8,318 nt of DNA. Source: an uncultured Rhizobiaceae group bacterium (lineage in GTDB: Bacteria > Pseudomonadota > Alphaproteobacteria > Rhizobiales > Rhizobiaceae). A model generated the notes under the pieces. That model worked only from the letters and a program-made list of their open reading frames with translations, had not been told where the DNA came from and did no database searches. Numbering within the stretch: the first letter of the stretch is position 1; each line of letters starts with the position of its first letter. Position numbers and translations under genes: made by a program. Below are positions 6,865 to 8,318 of this stretch, piece by piece. The stretch covers positions 1-8,318 of the forward strand of contig CALLHT010000099.1 in assembly GCA_938009335.1 (NCBI GenBank), read 5' to 3'.

Positions 6865-7257
6865 ATGCGCGTCATCCTTATATTGTGGCTTATTCCAGTT
6901 GTGTTTTTCTGGGGGTGGTATGGACTGAGCGCATACGACATCAATTTTGGCCTGTTTTTCCTATCGCGCGGATTTCATGATCATATCTTCCAGATTTATG
7001 GAAGTATTCTCCACATGCCAGCGGAAGACGTTCCGATAGCGCTTGCTTGGATTTTTGGCATTGATACATTGATCGTGTTCGGGGTCGCGGCGTTACGCTG
7101 GTACAAACACTGGCTTCCGCAAACGTACCGTTATTTCAAACAGTTGATTACGAGGAAACCGGATCGCAAGTATTTGGAACATCGCGTTGAGAATGTGCTG
7201 ATAAGGGCGGGGAGCCTTAAGTCTGATTCAGTCGGTCCAGTGCGCCCTGCAGAATAA
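6865..7257 (+). CDS. Small two-helix inner-membrane protein, DUF6105-like
   Basis: 130-residue protein of unknown function. The ATG at 6865 is chosen because GGAGAGG (6854-6860) sits 4 bases before it and because the protein then opens with a membrane helix (residues 3-20, ILILWLIPVVFFWGW). An in-frame upstream extension to 6772 has no ribosome site and would prepend unrelated residues. Other features are the segment GWYGLSAYDINFGLFFLSRGFHDHIFQIYG (17-46), a second membrane helix at about 57-77, and a basic cytoplasmic-looking tail. The GWY..S..D.NFG...LSR..HD..FQ.YG pattern matches what I remember of the rhizobial DUF6105 family; this assignment is from memory. The last 41 bases overlap the 3' end of ruvX on the opposite strand. 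It may be cotranscribed with dld-aidB, but a 94-base gap separates it from aidB, so this is open. Confidence 0.8.
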   Translation: MRVILILWLIPVVFFWGWYGLSAYDINFGLFFLSRGFHDHIFQIYGSILHMPAEDVPIALAWIFGIDTLIVFGVAALRWYKHWLPQTYRYFKQLITRKPDRKYLEHRVENVLIRAGSLKSDSVGPVRPAE

Positions 7258-7687
7258 CGGCTGCTGCGACCGCATCGATTTTCTCGCTTCTTTTTTTTCT
7301 GGACATGTCGGCTTCCAACATTGCTTGCTCGGCGGCATAGGTAGAGAGGCGTTCGTCTTGAAATACGACCGGCAGGTCAGTGAGCTTTATCAAATTCCGC
7401 GCAAATGCCCGTGTCGATTGGGCTCGTGGGCCTTCTGAACCATCCATGTTAAGTGGAAGCCCTAGGACAATGGCGAAAACGTCTTCTTTTTTTGCCATTT
7501 CCAGCAAAACTTCGGCGTCTTTCGTGAATTTTTTCCGGAAGAGTGTCTCGCGAGCAGTTGAGATCGTTAGTCCAATGTCTGAAAAAGCGACGCCAATGGT
7601 CTTGGTGCCCAAATCCAGACCCATGAGTTTCTGATTGCGGGTTTTGCCCGCCGCCAGTTCTTTCAAAGATGCGCCTGTACTATCCAT
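7217..7687 (-). CDS. ruvX: RuvX/YqgF family RNase H-fold nuclease
   Basis: Putative pre-16S rRNA nuclease or Holliday-junction resolvase of the YqgF/RuvX family, cytoplasmic, 156 residues from the ATG at 7687. Family motifs: MGLDLGTKTIGVAFSD (22-37, with the metal-binding D25), VLGLPLNMDGSEGPRAQSTRAF (74-95), DERLST (111-116, with E112), MSRKKR (128-133) and KIDAVAAAVILQGALDRL (136-153, with D138). All three acidic active-site positions expected of the fold are present, so it should be functional. A GTG at 7735 would add 16 residues; I prefer 7687 because conserved sequence starts well downstream in either case, although neither start has a strong ribosome site. It converges on the DUF6105-like gene, overlapping it by 41 bases, and is divergent from gatC. 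In related genomes ruvX directly precedes pyrB; here 4.5 kb separates them. Confidence 0.94.
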   Translation of the reverse strand: MDSTGASLKELAAGKTRNQKLMGLDLGTKTIGVAFSDIGLTISTARETLFRKKFTKDAEVLLEMAKKEDVFAIVLGLPLNMDGSEGPRAQSTRAFARNLIKLTDLPVVFQDERLSTYAAEQAMLEADMSRKKRSEKIDAVAAAVILQGALDRLNQT

Positions 7688-7711
7688 GTTCCGCGTATTG
7701 CAAGCTTCTAA

Positions 7712-7730
7712 GGTTTTGTCGAGCAAAACC
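7712..7730. promoter_or_regulatory. Inverted repeat just upstream of ruvX
   Basis: GGTTTTG (7712-7718) and CAAAACC (7724-7730) form a perfect 7-base-pair stem around TCGAG. It lies 25 bases upstream of the preferred ruvX ATG at 7687, so it would fall in the leader or promoter of ruvX, or in coding sequence if the GTG at 7735 is used. It has no T-tract and is not a terminator in either direction. Its function is unknown; an operator is one possibility. Confidence 0.3.
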
Positions 7731-7753
7731 AACACGGCTTAGTCTCTTTACGG

Positions 7754-7782
7754 TTGAAACCTCAAGGATGGAAGTTTATACG
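7754..7782 (+). promoter_or_regulatory. Candidate gatC promoter
   Basis: TTGAAA (7754-7759) and TATACG (7777-7782) are separated by 17 bases, a sigma-70-type layout. Transcription would begin near 7789, giving a leader of about 30 bases with AGGA (7806-7809) as ribosome site 9 bases before the gatC ATG. The -10 hexamer is identical to the one proposed for pyrB. Confidence 0.5.
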
Positions 7783-7818
7783 CTAGGCTAATGATTTTCC
7801 CGCACAGGATAATGTCTC

Positions 7819-8106
7819 ATGTCAGTTGATCTGGATACTGTAAAACGTGTCGCCAAGCTTTCTCGAATTGCGCTGGATGATGCCCGCGCTGAAAAGATGC
7901 AGGGCGAACTCAATGGTATTCTAGGCTTTGTCGAACAACTGAATGAAGTTGATGTAGAAGGCGTTGAGCCCATGACTTCAGTTGTGCAAATGGACATGCG
8001 CAAGCGTGTTGACGAGATCACGGATGGCAACAAGGCAGACGATGTAACCGCAAATGCTCCGGCGAGCGAAGATCACTTCTTTACGGTTCCGAAGGTCATT
8101 GAATAG
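7819..8106 (+). CDS. gatC: Aspartyl/glutamyl-tRNA amidotransferase subunit C
   Basis: GatC, the small structural subunit of the GatCAB amidotransferase that converts Glu-tRNA(Gln) and/or Asp-tRNA(Asn) to the amidated forms; it wraps around GatA and GatB and stabilises them. The 95 residues are the normal length. Seen: VKRVAKLSRIALDD (8-21), an amphipathic helix with LNGILGFVEQLNEVDVEGVEP (31-51), the MTSVVQ segment (52-57), and the C-terminal DHFFTVPKVIE (85-95), the typical GatC ending. Start at 7819 with AGGA at 7806-7809. It lies divergent from ruvX, as in relatives. The stop codon TAG shares its G with the GTG start of the next gene, which is not recognisable gatA. Confidence 0.96.
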   Translation: MSVDLDTVKRVAKLSRIALDDARAEKMQGELNGILGFVEQLNEVDVEGVEPMTSVVQMDMRKRVDEITDGNKADDVTANAPASEDHFFTVPKVIE

Positions 8107-8318
8107 TGTTTCGCGTCGTTCTTGCTTCCGTATTTCTCGTTTTTGCCTCAGTGACTAACATGTTTGCTGCGGATTCGCCTTCGTTTCTTGATGGTAAATT
8201 GTATTCAACGGATGCCTCTCAGTGCGGTGATATTGTCGATAGTGATGGCAACACGCTCCAGCTCTCCAAAGAAGGCATTTATGCAGAGGAATTCAGCTGC
8301 CAGTTTATTGGGTTTCAG
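8106..8318 (+). CDS. Unknown exported protein, partial (continues past the right edge)
   Basis: I do not recognise this gene. A GTG at 8106 opens a frame that runs uninterrupted for 71 codons to the window end. The first ~21 residues form a credible Sec signal peptide: MFR, a hydrophobic core VVLASVFLVFASV, and likely cleavage after MFA or MFAA before DSPSFLDG. The mature part has two cysteines (C40, C65) that could form a disulphide, and is acidic and hydrophilic. GTG is chosen over the ATG at 8160 because the later start would remove most of the signal peptide. The one-base overlap with the gatC stop (TAGTG) implies translational coupling to gatC. In relatives I would expect gatA here, so this is an inserted small gene, or gatA lies further right. 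No domain can be named. Confidence 0.7.
   Translation, partial: MFRVVLASVFLVFASVTNMFAADSPSFLDGKLYSTDASQCGDIVDSDGNTLQLSKEGIYAEEFSCQFIGFQ

Noticed and set aside
7812..7829. A five-codon upstream frame (ATG 7812) overlapping the gatC start
   Set aside because: Too short and without conservation evidence; the AGGA site fits gatC itself.
1..8318. CRISPR arrays, insertion sequences, integrases, tRNA or rRNA genes, toxin-antitoxin or defence genes
   Set aside because: Looked for repeat arrays, transposase-like motifs and RNA gene signatures on both strands and saw none.

Overview
The window is chromosomal DNA from an alphaproteobacterium, most likely of the order Hyphomicrobiales (Rhizobiales). 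The basis is the order plsY, pyrC, pyrB, then (after an interruption) ruvX and gatC, which from memory is a conserved rhizobial neighbourhood. The protein sequences also resemble rhizobial ones as I remember them, and the small membrane protein looks like DUF6105. Base composition looks moderate, roughly half G+C, lower than in soil rhizobia. A marine or host-associated relative is possible, but no genus can be fixed from this window.

Layout. Positions 1-2596 hold a minus-strand operon, pyrB > pyrC > plsY. PyrB and PyrC overlap by 8 bases, PyrC and PlsY are 9 bases apart, and PlsY runs off the left edge. PyrB is a normal aspartate carbamoyltransferase catalytic chain. PyrC has lost every recognisable zinc-ligand position and is probably a structural, non-catalytic dihydroorotase partner. 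Positions 2597-2783 are a divergent regulatory region. Positions 2784-7257 read rightward: a secreted single-domain fasciclin (FAS1) protein with a strong terminator behind it; a quinone-dependent D-lactate dehydrogenase (dld) that overlaps an AidB-type acyl-CoA-dehydrogenase-fold flavoprotein by 26 bases; and a small two-helix membrane protein. Positions 7217-7687 carry ruvX on the minus strand, its end overlapping the end of the membrane-protein gene. From 7819 gatC reads rightward, followed with a one-base overlap by the start of a gene for an unknown exported protein that is cut by the right edge.

How it fits together. The flanks are housekeeping genes: pyrimidine and phospholipid synthesis, rRNA/Holliday-junction nuclease, and tRNA amidation. 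The 4.5-kb block between pyrB and ruvX looks like an accessory insertion into that backbone. Its most suggestive content is the dld-aidB pair, which places an enigmatic DNA-binding flavoprotein under translational coupling with a respiratory D-lactate dehydrogenase. I found no mobile element, CRISPR array, RNA gene, phage gene or frameshift, and no convincing wholly new system. The main points for follow-up are the dld-aidB coupling, the degenerate PyrC, the possible leaderless promoters of pyrB and dld, and the exported protein sitting where gatA is expected.
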